This document shows positions 24,750-33,887 of a DNA stretch of 64,000 nt, piece after piece. The stretch spans positions 13,559 to 77,558 of the forward strand of contig JBCBTJ010000007.1 in assembly GCA_039818665.1 (NCBI GenBank), read 5' to 3'. The notes under the pieces were generated by a model that had not been told where the DNA came from, made no database searches, and saw only the letters and a list, made by a program, of their open reading frames with translations. This stretch comes from JBCBTJ01 sp039818665. Lineage in GTDB: Bacteria; Pseudomonadota; Alphaproteobacteria; Caulobacterales; Hyphomonadaceae. Every line of letters begins with the position of its first letter. Position 1 is the first letter of the stretch. Both the position numbers and the translations under genes were made by a program.

Positions 24750-25208
24750 CTACGGACTGATCGGCGCGCCGGCCTCGCCCGACCCGGCGAGCGCCAACGC
24801 TCCGGCCGATGCGACCAAAATGCCGGCGGCTGCGACGATTGGTGAAATGGCGTCAGGCGATGCGGCGCCGCCTTCGGCCGCCGCATCGGCGTGCGCCGCG
24901 AACAATCGCGTCGACTCATCGCCGCAAAACGCGCTGTCGATCACAATCATTGAGGACGGTTCCAGGGTGGCCGAGCAGCCCGACGCGGCAAGCCGCGCCG
25001 CCCCTGAAGCGCGGGCGACGACCCGGTCGCCAGCAAATAGCAGCGCGCCTGCGTCAAGCTCAACCACCCCGTTGGCGCGAACCACCACCACGCTCCCACG
25101 CTCACCTTCGATTGAAATGACCTCCCCCACAGGTTGCGCCGCAGCGCCATACAATGAGGCCGCTCCGATAATGAGATTGGCTTTAGCGAAACTGTAGCGG
25201 AGCATCAT
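24750..25208 (-). CDS. secreted FecR-like protein of unknown function
   Basis: 152 residues from the ATG at 25208, 7 nt after AGGG. Signal peptide ends near YGAAAQ. The mature part has a FecR/SAF-like beta segment (GEVISIEGERGSVVVVRANG ... GALLFAGDRVVARASG), two cysteines that could pair (SGC, FCG), and an Ala/Gly-rich hydrophobic C-terminus that may anchor it. Position beside polysaccharide genes suggests envelope work; no more can be said. Confidence 0.6.
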   Translation of the reverse strand: MMLRYSFAKANLIIGAASLYGAAAQPVGEVISIEGERGSVVVVRANGVVELDAGALLFAGDRVVARASGAARLAASGCSATLEPSSMIVIDSAFCGDESTRLFAAHADAAAEGGAASPDAISPIVAAAGILVASAGALALAGSGEAGAPISP

Positions 25209-25271
25209 ACGCACACCCTAGGCAGATCAGCGCGACGGCGCCACATCGGCAAGTAAAAAAGTTATCTCAGA

Positions 25272-25301
25272 TTGACTTCGTGAAGGCCGCGCGCCTATCG
25301 T
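25272..25301 (+). promoter_or_regulatory. putative promoter of the wlb polysaccharide operon
   Basis: TTGACT (25272-25277), 18-nt spacer, TATCGT (25296-25301) on the plus strand, in the 257-nt gap between the FecR-like gene and wlbA. It would leave a long (about 150 nt) untranslated leader. The rest of the gap holds nothing recognised. Confidence 0.45.
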
Positions 25302-25464
25302 CGCAACCAAGCTATTCCAGCTTTTCCCGGGGCGGCGCGCTGTCACCCTGAGTGCGGCAGCTTGGACCAAAAACATCTCATTCGTTCTTTCTGACGACGC
25401 CAGCGCGGGCGTCCCACAGCCCGAATTCGACCGTGGCGATGGGCCGGGGCTACGATTTGCGCTC

Positions 25465-26451
25465 GTGGGCTGTGGCCGCATCGCGCAACGCCACGCATTC
25501 CACATCCGCCAGTTGGGCCGATTGATCGCGACCTGCGACATTGACCTTGCGAAAGCCCAAAGACTTGGAAAGCCGGCGGCGGCTTATGAAGACATCGACC
25601 AGATGCTTGCGCGCCACGCCGATCATATCGATGTCGTCGTCGTCTGCACGCCGAACGGCCGCCACGCCGATCACGCGGTCTCGGCGCTAAAGGCCGGCTG
25701 CCACGTGCTTTGCGAGAAGCCCATGGCGGTCACAGTCGCGGCGTGCGGTGAGATGATCAAAGCGGCGGAACGGGCCAATCGCCGCCTCTTCATCGTCAAG
25801 CAAAGCCGCTACAATCCTCCGGTCCGCAAGATCAAGGACCTGATTGACGACGGCGTCCTCGGCCGCCTCTACTCCGCGCACTTGAATTGCTTTTGGAACC
25901 GCAGCGCCGAGTATTACGCAGAGCCGTGGAAAGGGTCGATCGAACTCGACGGCGGGACGCTTTTCACGCAGTTCAGCCACTTTCTCGATCTTCTGCTCTG
26001 GCTGGCGGGCGATGTGAAAGATGTCGCCGCGTTCACGGGGACTTTCGCGCGCCAGGAACAGGTGGAGTTCGAAGACGCCGGGGCGGCGATCTTACGGTTC
26101 CAGTCTGGCGCGATCGGCAGCGTCGCGTTCACGATCAACGCCCACGAACGGAATATGGAGGGCTCCCTTACTTTGATCTGCGAGCGCGGCACGGTGAAAA
26201 TCGGCGGCCAATATCTGAACGAGCTCGAATACCAGAACATCGAAAACCACCGCATCGAAGGCCTGCCGGAAGGCCGGCCCCCAAACGAGTACGGCCACTA
26301 CCAAGGCGCGATGTCCAACCATGAGGCGGTGTACGAGAATTTGATCGATGTGCTCGATCGGAACGGCGTCATCACCACCGCGGGCTACGAGGCGATGAAA
26401 ACGGTCGAGCTCATCACCCGGATCTACGAGACCGCCCGTGGCCGAACCTAG
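25465..26451 (+). CDS. wlbA: Gfo/Idh/MocA oxidoreductase, WlbA/WbpB-like (UDP-GlcNAcA 3-dehydrogenase)
   Basis: 328 residues as drawn from GTG 25465. Oxidises C3 of UDP-GlcNAc-uronate to the 3-keto sugar. CGRIAQRHA is the NAD-binding loop, CEKPMA contains the catalytic Lys, and VKQSRYNPPVRKI and LFTQFSHFLDLLLWLAGD match WlbA proteins. The first beta strand (LRFAL) lies upstream of this GTG in the same frame with no ATG/GTG/TTG there, whereas an ATG at 25439 is one frame away; a 1-nt indel in the GGGG at 25446-25449 would join them. Starts the wlbA-wlbB-wlbC run. Confidence 0.85.
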   Translation: MGCGRIAQRHAFHIRQLGRLIATCDIDLAKAQRLGKPAAAYEDIDQMLARHADHIDVVVVCTPNGRHADHAVSALKAGCHVLCEKPMAVTVAACGEMIKAAERANRRLFIVKQSRYNPPVRKIKDLIDDGVLGRLYSAHLNCFWNRSAEYYAEPWKGSIELDGGTLFTQFSHFLDLLLWLAGDVKDVAAFTGTFARQEQVEFEDAGAAILRFQSGAIGSVAFTINAHERNMEGSLTLICERGTVKIGGQYLNELEYQNIENHRIEGLPEGRPPNEYGHYQGAMSNHEAVYENLIDVLDRNGVITTAGYEAMKTVELITRIYETARGRT

Positions 26452-26908
26452 TCGTCGTTCGATCGAGATGCGCGACGTGCGCTTTGGCGAAGGCGTCACC
26501 ATCGTCGATCCGGTGAACCTCTATGACTGCGAGATCGGAGACGATTGCTTCATCGGCCCCTTTGTTGAGATCCAACAAGGGGTGCGCATCGGCGTCGGGT
26601 GCCGCATCCAATCGCACACGTTTCTTTGCGAAGGCGTGCGCCTTGGGGCCCGATGCTTCATCGCCCATGGCGTGATGTTCGTGAACGATCTGTTCAAGAC
26701 GGACGAGCCAGCGCGGGGCGATCGATCCTTGTGGGGCGAGACCATCGTCGGAGACGACGTTTCAATTGGCAGCGGCGCGGTCGTCCTCCCCGTCGCAATT
26801 TGCGCGCGCACTGTCATCGGCGCCGGCGCTGTCGTGACCAAGTCGATTTCAAAGCCCGGAGTCTACGCCGGCAATCCGGCGAAATGGCTGCGGGGCCTCA
26901 AGGCTTAG
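26438..26908 (+). CDS. wlbB: WlbB/WbpD-like N-acetyltransferase
   Basis: 156-residue left-handed beta-helix enzyme (hexapeptide repeats from about residue 20 to 150), expected to acetylate the 3-amino group of UDP-GlcNAc3NA with acetyl-CoA. Motifs: IGPFVEIQQGVRIG, HGVMFVNDLF (loop with catalytic His/Asn), GAGAVVTKSI and GNPAKWLRG at the end. GTG start at 26438 overlaps wlbA by 14 nt; an ATG at 26468 is an alternative. Third enzyme of the diacetamido-uronate pathway. Confidence 0.88.
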   Translation: MAEPSRRSIEMRDVRFGEGVTIVDPVNLYDCEIGDDCFIGPFVEIQQGVRIGVGCRIQSHTFLCEGVRLGARCFIAHGVMFVNDLFKTDEPARGDRSLWGETIVGDDVSIGSGAVVLPVAICARTVIGAGAVVTKSISKPGVYAGNPAKWLRGLKA

Positions 26909-26911
26909 ACG

Positions 26912-28030
26912 GTGAAGTTCGTCGACCTAAACGCCGACTACGCCCATCACAAGCCGGAGATCGACGCCGCTATGGCACGCGTGATCGCGGACGGCGCTTA
27001 TGTCCGTGGACGGCATGTCAGGCAGTTCGAGTCCGATTTCGCCGCGCTCGTCGGCGCGCGCTTCTGCGTGTCGTGCGCGAGCGGTTCGGACGCGCTCTAC
27101 ATCGCCCTGAAAGCGCTCGGCCTGAAGGCCGGAGACGAAGTACTGACCCCCGCGTTCAGCTGGATTGCAACCGCGGCGGCGGTCACACAAGCTGGGGGAA
27201 AACCCGTGTTCTGCGATATCGAACGGGATAGCTTCACCATCGATCCGGCCGAGATCGAAGCGCGGATCACATCGCGAACGCGCGGGATCATCGCCGTTCA
27301 TCTCTACGGTCAGTCCGCAGACATGGACCGCGTTATGGAGATCGCCCGGCGCCACGATCTGTGGGTGATCGAAGACTGCGCCCAGGCGCCGCTTGCACGC
27401 TTCAGCGGCAAGCCCGTCGGCGGCTTCGGCGACATCGCGACCTACTCGTTCTACCCAACGAAAAACCTGGGCGCCCTGGGAGACGCGGGCAGTCTGACGA
27501 CGCAACGCGCCGACATCGCCGAGTTTGCTCGCGCCTTCGCCGATCATGGCGGCAAGAATCAGCACGTCCTAGAGGGCGTGAACAGCCGGATGGACGGCGT
27601 TCAAGCGGCGATCCTATCGGCGAAGATCCCCAAACTGAGAGCGTTCAACGCGCGCCGCCGTCGCATTGCGCAGGGGTATGACGATCGGCTCGGCGGCCTC
27701 GAAGGCGTGCAGATCCCCGCGCGCAGGCCGCATGCGGAGCATGTTTACCATCTATACGTCGTCAAGTCCGCCGCGCGCGCGCCGCTGCAAGCTGCGCTCG
27801 CAGCCGCCGGCGTTCCAACCGCGGTGCAGTACCCTAAACCGCTGCCGCTCTACCCCGCATATCGCCGCTTTGGCCACCGGCCGCAGGACTTCCCGGCGGC
27901 TTGCGAGGCGGCGGCGCGCGTCGTGTCTCTTCCATTGCATCCGTACCTGGAGGAGAGCGATGTCAATCGCGTCGCTGGCGTCGTTTTGGGGCACCTCAAA
28001 GGCCGATCGCACGCGGAGAGCGCGGCGTGA
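26912..28030 (+). CDS. wlbC: WlbC/WbpE-like PLP aminotransferase
   Basis: 372 residues, DegT/DnrJ/EryC1 family. It transfers an amino group from glutamate to the 3-keto sugar made by WlbA. PLP lysine Lys184 in YPTKNLGALGD, pyridine-nitrogen Asp155 in IEDCAQAP, and SCASGSDALYIALKALGL for the phosphate. GTG at 26912, 3 nt after wlbB. Followed by GT genes with a 4-nt GTGA overlap. WlbA, WlbB and WlbC together match the P. aeruginosa WbpB-D-E pathway. Confidence 0.9.
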   Translation: MKFVDLNADYAHHKPEIDAAMARVIADGAYVRGRHVRQFESDFAALVGARFCVSCASGSDALYIALKALGLKAGDEVLTPAFSWIATAAAVTQAGGKPVFCDIERDSFTIDPAEIEARITSRTRGIIAVHLYGQSADMDRVMEIARRHDLWVIEDCAQAPLARFSGKPVGGFGDIATYSFYPTKNLGALGDAGSLTTQRADIAEFARAFADHGGKNQHVLEGVNSRMDGVQAAILSAKIPKLRAFNARRRRIAQGYDDRLGGLEGVQIPARRPHAEHVYHLYVVKSAARAPLQAALAAAGVPTAVQYPKPLPLYPAYRRFGHRPQDFPAACEAAARVVSLPLHPYLEESDVNRVAGVVLGHLKGRSHAESAA

Positions 28031-29151
28031 AAGCGCTGATTCTCCATTACGCCAATCCGGGAGCGTGCCCGCCGATCATGCGGGTCGGGAGGCTATTGCG
28101 ACGGCGGGGTCACAGGGTGCGCGTGATCGGCCTCGCCAGGGCTGCGGATCTTTATTTGTCGACCCCGAAGGACTGCGCCGACGAGCTGCGATTGGTGGGG
28201 GGAAAGACTCATCGCCGGGGATGGGATCTCATCCGCTTCGCCCTCGCCATCGCCTCCGCACTCATCCGGTTTCGACCCGATGTCGTGTATGTGTCGGATC
28301 CTCGGACCTGCGTCGCTTTCTCCATCTTCGGTCATCTGACGTCGGCCAAGATCATTTATCACGAACATGACGCGCCAAGAGCGGGCGACGTCAAAGCACA
28401 ACGTTTGGCGCGATCGCTTGTCGCTCGGAAGGCGATCGCCTGCATCACGCCGAACGAAATGCGGAGCCGGCTTCTTGCCGAGAGCGCAGCGCGAGGACGT
28501 CCCGTATTGACCGTTTGGAACTGCCCGGATCAGGCAGACCTCGAGCGACTGACACGCCACCAGGGCGAGGCCGCCGCGCGACCTATTCGCGTGGTCTACG
28601 CCGGCTCCCTCGGCGCGGCGAAGACGCCGCACGCCTTGTTGGAGGCTTTGGCGCTCGCCCCCGCAGCACGGCTTTCGCTGATCGGTTACGAGACGCGATC
28701 GGCGCGGGGATTCAGCGACGCTTTCCGTGCGAAAGCCAAAGCGTTGGGCGTGGGCGACCGCGTAACTATAGAAGGCCCCTTGGACCACGCCGCCTTGCTT
28801 CTGCGTTTGCCGCGCTTCCACGCGGCCTTTGTCGCATTTCCTTTGGACACGGACGACGCGAACCTCCTCCACATGGCGGGCGCGTCCAATAAGACGTTCG
28901 AGGCGCTCGCCGGCGGGCTCGGCTTGATCGTCAACACGTCCGAGGCTTGGCGCACCATGTTCGTCGACCGTGGCGTCGCGCTCGCTTGCGACCCGAGCGA
29001 CGCGCACAGTATCGCGATCGCGTTGAATACGCTCGCCAAAGACGCGCAGGGGCTTCGGCGCATGGCTGAGCGGGGGCGGCGCCTCGTGCAAACCCATTGG
29101 CGGTTTGAGCGCCAGTTTGAGAAAGCCCTTCCCTATTTGGAGGCCGCCTGA
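28027..29151 (+). CDS. glycosyltransferase family 4-like
   Basis: 374 residues from the GTG at 28027 that overlaps the wlbC stop (GTGA). GT-B fold: VVYAGSLGAAKTPHALLEAL starts the donor domain, and SNKTFEALAGGLGLIVNTSE is a degenerate form of the E-x7-E region. DVVYVSDPRTCVAF and IYHEHDAP belong to the N-terminal acceptor half. Sugar and linkage unknown. Confidence 0.82.
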   Translation: MKALILHYANPGACPPIMRVGRLLRRRGHRVRVIGLARAADLYLSTPKDCADELRLVGGKTHRRGWDLIRFALAIASALIRFRPDVVYVSDPRTCVAFSIFGHLTSAKIIYHEHDAPRAGDVKAQRLARSLVARKAIACITPNEMRSRLLAESAARGRPVLTVWNCPDQADLERLTRHQGEAAARPIRVVYAGSLGAAKTPHALLEALALAPAARLSLIGYETRSARGFSDAFRAKAKALGVGDRVTIEGPLDHAALLLRLPRFHAAFVAFPLDTDDANLLHMAGASNKTFEALAGGLGLIVNTSEAWRTMFVDRGVALACDPSDAHSIAIALNTLAKDAQGLRRMAERGRRLVQTHWRFERQFEKALPYLEAA

Positions 29152-30327
29152 TTGCGCGCCGACGCGAAAATCCTGGCGATCTCGCACGCCGCCGTGCGCG
29201 CGCCTAATCGCGCCGTGTACCGCGTTTTGCGCGAGCGAGGTTGGAACGTCGAGCTCATTGCGCCGCATGGGCTAAAGCGGGGCGGGCTTTGGACGCCGCA
29301 GGATCCGGTCGACCCGCGCGATCCACCGATTCACAAGCTAAACCTATGCGGCGCCCACCCGCGAACCTATCGCTACGCCGGTCTGGACCGCACGCTCGAG
29401 CGAATCCAACCCAATTTGGTGATCGCCGAAATCGATCCCGCCAGCCGGACGGCGTTCGCGCTCTGCCAGTGGCGCCGGCGCCGTGACGCGCGGCGGCTGA
29501 TCTGCCAGACCAATGAAAACCTCTCCTGGCGCTGGCGGGACGCGATCGCGCGCGCGGGATTGGCCGAAGCGCCCCGCGCCATCGCAAAGACCGCGTTGCA
29601 CCGTTTGAGCCGGTCCGCGATTGATCACGTGTTCACGACAAGCGCAGAAGCGTCGCGTCTGTTCGCAGACGCAGGCTTTCGCAGCGTCGCGGTCACGCCG
29701 ATGGGCCACGACCCGCAGAAGTTTCGATACGCGTCCCGGGCGCGCGGGCGCGCAAGGGACGCGCTGGGCATCGATCCGTCGGAACGCGTCATTGCCTATT
29801 TCGGGCGCATGGTTCCGGAAAAAGGGGTCGACATTTTGGTGCAGGCCCTCGGGCGCCTCGCCGAACGGCCGTGGCGGCTGATGCTTAATCAGTTCGAAGG
29901 CGACGCCGAATATGGCCGGCGGATCCATCAGCTGCTCGAACAGCATGGGATCGACCACCGTGTCGTCACCGTGGAAACGCGCCATGGCGAGATCGCCGAT
30001 CTGATGCGCGCCGCCGACATTGTCGCCGTCCCCTCGCGCAGCACGCCGAGATGGGTCGAACAATTCGGCCGGGTGGTCAGCGAGGCGATGGCGTGCGGCG
30101 CGGCGGTCGTGGTGTCCGACAGCGGCGCGCCAAAAGGCTTGGTCGGGGACGCCGGCCTTGTTGTTCCCGAAGGCGATCCGGCCGCCCTCGCCGAGGCCCT
30201 TCAGGGTTTGCTCGATGACGCCGCCCAGCTGCGCGCCCTGCGAAAAGCCAGCCTGCGCAGAGCCAAGTCGGCGTTCACTGTGGACGCCCAAGCCGACCTG
30301 TTCGACGCTGCGATCACCGCGCTATGA
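29152..30327 (+). CDS. glycosyltransferase family 4
   Basis: 391 residues from TTG 29152, 8 nt after GGAGG that lies in the previous gene's end. Donor domain begins IAYFGRMVPEKGVDILVQAL; E-x7-E motif as EQFGRVVSE, followed by ACGAAVVVSDSG. N-terminal half with VELIAPHGLKRGG. It adds a sugar to the growing repeat unit. Next gene starts 7 nt later. Confidence 0.87.
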   Translation: MRADAKILAISHAAVRAPNRAVYRVLRERGWNVELIAPHGLKRGGLWTPQDPVDPRDPPIHKLNLCGAHPRTYRYAGLDRTLERIQPNLVIAEIDPASRTAFALCQWRRRRDARRLICQTNENLSWRWRDAIARAGLAEAPRAIAKTALHRLSRSAIDHVFTTSAEASRLFADAGFRSVAVTPMGHDPQKFRYASRARGRARDALGIDPSERVIAYFGRMVPEKGVDILVQALGRLAERPWRLMLNQFEGDAEYGRRIHQLLEQHGIDHRVVTVETRHGEIADLMRAADIVAVPSRSTPRWVEQFGRVVSEAMACGAAVVVSDSGAPKGLVGDAGLVVPEGDPAALAEALQGLLDDAAQLRALRKASLRRAKSAFTVDAQADLFDAAITAL

Positions 30328-30334
30328 GCCAAGC

Positions 30335-31366
30335 ATGCGCCTGCTAATGTCGGCGTCGCGCCAGTCCGGCCGGCTAACGGAGAGCTATGCGCGCGCTCTG
30401 ACTAGGCTCGGGTGCGAGGTGATCCCCCATTATGGCGCGGCCGAAACGCGGCTCGTCGCCCATGCGGGCGCCGACAAAATCATCAACCGAACCGCGCCGG
30501 CGTTGAAGCGGCGCGGTTCGAACAACCGCCTGCTTGCGCAGGCGCGCAAGCATCGGCCTGATCTGATTTGGCTGTTCAAGGGCATGGACATCCAGCCTCG
30601 AACGCTGCGCCAGTTGAGGGAGGATGGGCATAAGATCGCCTGCCTCAACGCCGATCATCCGTTCGAACACTATGCGCGCGGAGCGGGCAATCGGTCTGTC
30701 GCAGACGCTGTCGCGCTGTACGACGTCTATCTCACCTATAGCGCGCGCATCGCCGGCGAGATCAAGGCCCGGCACGCGCGACTTCGAACGGAGATCCTCC
30801 CCTTCGGCCACGAACTGGACGACGCCGGCTTCGCGAACATCGCCGGGATGAAAGAAGTTCAGCGCGCCTGTTTCGTGGGAACGCCTGACGCCGCACGCGT
30901 GCGAACCCTTCGGGCCCTCTCAGGCGCTGGCGTCCCGGTCGATGTCTATGGGCACGGTTGGGCCCGGCATTGGCGGGCGCTCGGCGGCGCCCGGATTTTT
31001 CCGGCCGCCGAGGGGGAGGATCTGTATCCAGTCCTGCGCGCCTACCGGGTGCAGCTCAATCTGTTCAGGCCGCACAATGTCGGCGCGCACAATATGCGCA
31101 GTTTCGAGGTTCCCGCCGCCGGCGGCGTGATGCTCGCGCCCGCCAGCCCCGAGCATGAGCGGTTCTTCGAAGATGGCGGCGAGGCGATCTATTTCTCTGG
31201 CGAGCGGGACATGATCGGCAAAGCCAAGGCTCTCCTTGCGAAGGGCGTATGGGAGATCCAGCGTCTCCGCAACCGGGCCCGGCGACGATCAGCCGTGAGC
31301 GGCTATCACTATCGGGACCGCGCCCGCGCGGCGCTTGCAATCCTAAGCGATGTCGCTGCGGGCTAA
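30335..31366 (+). CDS. CgeB-like glycosyltransferase
   Basis: 343 residues from the ATG at 30335. Family of GT-B-like enzymes related to spore maturation protein CgeB: HRPDLIWLFKGMDIQ, CLNADHPFEHYARGAGN, then CFVGTPDAARVRTLRAL and NVGAHNMRSFEVPAAGGVM at the donor side. Often found in polysaccharide and flagellin glycosylation loci. Overlaps the next gene by 17 nt. Confidence 0.82.
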   Translation: MRLLMSASRQSGRLTESYARALTRLGCEVIPHYGAAETRLVAHAGADKIINRTAPALKRRGSNNRLLAQARKHRPDLIWLFKGMDIQPRTLRQLREDGHKIACLNADHPFEHYARGAGNRSVADAVALYDVYLTYSARIAGEIKARHARLRTEILPFGHELDDAGFANIAGMKEVQRACFVGTPDAARVRTLRALSGAGVPVDVYGHGWARHWRALGGARIFPAAEGEDLYPVLRAYRVQLNLFRPHNVGAHNMRSFEVPAAGGVMLAPASPEHERFFEDGGEAIYFSGERDMIGKAKALLAKGVWEIQRLRNRARRRSAVSGYHYRDRARAALAILSDVAAG

Positions 31367-32498
31367 ACGAACTGGCGGACGCGTCCTAGTCCTTGCGAGT
31401 GAGAGTTATGGCTCGATCGGCGGGATCGCCGCCTACAATCGAGACTTCGTCAGCGCCCTCAGCGCGGATGCAGACATCGACGAGATCCGCATTCTGCCAC
31501 GGCTCGGCCGCCGCGCGCCTGAAGACCTGCCGGATCGAGTGTCCTGGGACGCCGCCGCGTTGGGCGGGCTAAGCGCATTCGCGCGGCGCTGCCTCGGCTA
31601 CGCGGCGGACCCTAGGCGTTTTGATGTCGTGCACTGTGGTCACATCAACCTCATGCCGTTTGCTGCGCCTATCGCCCGGGCGCATGGCGCGGCCTTGTCG
31701 CTGTCCATCCATGGGATCGAAGCGTGGAGGCGCCCCAAACGCCGCCTCGCCGCGTGGAGCGCGTCTATGGCGGACCGGGTCTTCTCCGTCAGTCGGCTGA
31801 CGGCGCGCCGTTATCGCGACTGGGCGTCGACGCCGGTCGCGCGCATCACGATCGCGCCCAACACCGTGTCTTTGTCTCGGTTCGAGCCGGCGCCGCGCCG
31901 CACGGACCTCGTGGCGCGCTACGGCCTGCAAGGCAAGACCGTGATCATGACGCTGGGACGACTTGCCGGGCGGGCGCGCGCCAAAGGGTTCGACGAAGTG
32001 ATCGAGTGTCTGCCGCGCCTCGCCGCTATTGTCCCTGACATCGCTTACCTTGTTTGCGGCGACGGCGAGGATCGCGCTCGACTTGAAGCCAAGGCCGCAA
32101 GTCTCCGGGCGCCCGTCGTGTTCGCAGGCGAGATCAACGAGCGGGAAAAAGCCGATCACTACGCGCTGGCCGACGCGTTTCTCCTGCCGAGCCGCGGCGA
32201 AGGCTTCGGCATCGTCTTGCTGGAAGCGATGGCCTGCGGCGTGCCGGTGGTCGCCAGCCGGCTCGACGGCGGGCGCGAGGCTTTGCGAGACGGCGCGCTC
32301 GGCCGCCTGGTCGATCCCCGCGCGCCCGACGACTTGGTGGCTGCGACGCTTCACGCCCTCTCCGCCCCACGCCGGCGGCCTGAGGGTCTCGACTATTTCA
32401 ACCAAACCAGCTTCCGACGCCGCATACGAGCCGCGCTGCCCGGCCTGGGCGCGCCCGGTCCCCAAGCCGCTCAACATGGGCGAACAGCGCCGGTATGA
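31350..32498 (+). CDS. glycosyltransferase family 4
   Basis: 382 residues. N-terminal SYGSIGGIAAYNRDFVSAL is the GT4 glycine-rich start; donor domain with VIMTLGRLAGRARAKGFDEV and E-x7-E motif EGFGIVLLE followed by MACGVPVVASRLDGG. Stop overlaps the wzy start (ATGA). Confidence 0.88.
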   Translation: MSLRAKRTGGRVLVLASESYGSIGGIAAYNRDFVSALSADADIDEIRILPRLGRRAPEDLPDRVSWDAAALGGLSAFARRCLGYAADPRRFDVVHCGHINLMPFAAPIARAHGAALSLSIHGIEAWRRPKRRLAAWSASMADRVFSVSRLTARRYRDWASTPVARITIAPNTVSLSRFEPAPRRTDLVARYGLQGKTVIMTLGRLAGRARAKGFDEVIECLPRLAAIVPDIAYLVCGDGEDRARLEAKAASLRAPVVFAGEINEREKADHYALADAFLLPSRGEGFGIVLLEAMACGVPVVASRLDGGREALRDGALGRLVDPRAPDDLVAATLHALSAPRRRPEGLDYFNQTSFRRRIRAALPGLGAPGPQAAQHGRTAPV

Positions 32499-33880
32499 TC
32501 GAACTCGACGCGGCGCAGAAGATCCTTCTCTTCGGGCTCGCCTGGCTCGGGGTTTTGCTGGTCGCGGTTCCAGCGACGGTTTCAGCGCGTCGCGGAAGTG
32601 TGGGCCTGCCCATCGCTTTCTTGTTGACGATGACGCTCTTCCACGCCGGCGCGCTGGTTCACTTGGATCCATCCTACGACCACACGCGCAGCGCCTATTT
32701 GCGCTCTTGGACGTATACCGCCGACACCGTCGCCTTGGGCCTCGAAACAGCTTGGCTTGGCGTGGCGGCGTTTACGCTGGGCCTTCTCGCGGCCAACGAC
32801 ACCGCGCCGCCCTTGGCCGCCCGTCCTGTACAAGCGCCGCCGGCTCTGCGGCGCGCGGCGATCGCGTGTCTGGCCCTCGGCGCGACCGCCACAGCGCTCA
32901 GCCTGTCGGCCTGGAGCTCCCGCTTGCCCGGCGCGGCCGCCGCAATCGCCGCACTGCAGAATCTCGTCATTGCGGGCGCGGCGGGCTGGGTCGTCTATTT
33001 CCATGCGGCCGGTCGGTCCGGCCGCGCGCTCGCCGTGGCCGGGGCCGGCGCTCTCGCCCTCCCCGCCTTCAACCTCACATCCGCCGCCATACTCGCCGAC
33101 GCCGCCGCGGCGGCGATCATTGTCGCATGCGTCTTAGTAGCGCTCAGGCCCAAACGAGGATCCAAGCTTTTGCGCGCCTATGCGCTGTCGGGATCGATCC
33201 TCGCCATCGCGCTCGCCGGCGCGATCGCCTGGCTCGACTTGCGCGACGGCTTTCGGAGCGTTGCTTGGCATGGAGGCTCGGTGGGCGAGCGATCGGAGCA
33301 ACTGTTCATAGGCCTCGGATCGATAAGACTGCGCAACACGGACGATCACGCCCGGCACGAACGGCTCGACGCGCGACTCAATCAGAATGTCGCCATCGGC
33401 AAGGCGGTGGAAGCGGATCGAGCGCACAATGGCGGCTTCGAGGGCTTCGCACTGATCGAGGCGGCGGCGTTGGGCTGGGTTCCGCGGGCGGTGTGGCCGG
33501 ATAAGCCCGAGCGCGGCGACACGGCTCTGTTGGAGCGCCACACCGGCAAGCGGGTTTTATCGGACGCGTCTTTCGCGACCGGCCCAGTGTTCGAGTTCTA
33601 TGTCGCGGCCGGGTATTGGGGCGTCGGCGCCGGCTTGTTCGGCTTTGGATATCTGCTTCGCCGGCTCGACATGGTCTGCGCGGCTTGGATCGGCGCGGGC
33701 GACCTTTGGCGTGCGGCGCCGCCACTGCTCGCCGCCATACCTCTAGTGACCTACAGCAATAGCTTGCTGTTCATTGTGAACTTGTCCGCCTGGTCGGCCG
33801 CGATCGGCGCGGGCGTGGCCGGGGCGGGCCTATGGGCCTTCGCGCCCGGCCGCAGGGCGGCCTTCGCAAGGGCGGCCTAA
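32495..33880 (+). CDS. Wzy-type oligosaccharide repeat-unit polymerase (putative)
   Basis: 461 residues with roughly ten hydrophobic helices spread over the whole length and a large periplasmic loop (about 245-345) containing RSEQLFIGLGSIRLRNTDDH. Conserved motifs are not distinctive, as is usual for Wzy; identification rests on topology and position between GT genes and wzx. It would join lipid-linked repeats in the periplasm. The ATG overlaps the preceding stop. Confidence 0.72.
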   Translation: MIELDAAQKILLFGLAWLGVLLVAVPATVSARRGSVGLPIAFLLTMTLFHAGALVHLDPSYDHTRSAYLRSWTYTADTVALGLETAWLGVAAFTLGLLAANDTAPPLAARPVQAPPALRRAAIACLALGATATALSLSAWSSRLPGAAAAIAALQNLVIAGAAGWVVYFHAAGRSGRALAVAGAGALALPAFNLTSAAILADAAAAAIIVACVLVALRPKRGSKLLRAYALSGSILAIALAGAIAWLDLRDGFRSVAWHGGSVGERSEQLFIGLGSIRLRNTDDHARHERLDARLNQNVAIGKAVEADRAHNGGFEGFALIEAAALGWVPRAVWPDKPERGDTALLERHTGKRVLSDASFATGPVFEFYVAAGYWGVGAGLFGFGYLLRRLDMVCAAWIGAGDLWRAAPPLLAAIPLVTYSNSLLFIVNLSAWSAAIGAGVAGAGLWAFAPGRRAAFARAA

Positions 33881-33887
33881 GCCGAGG

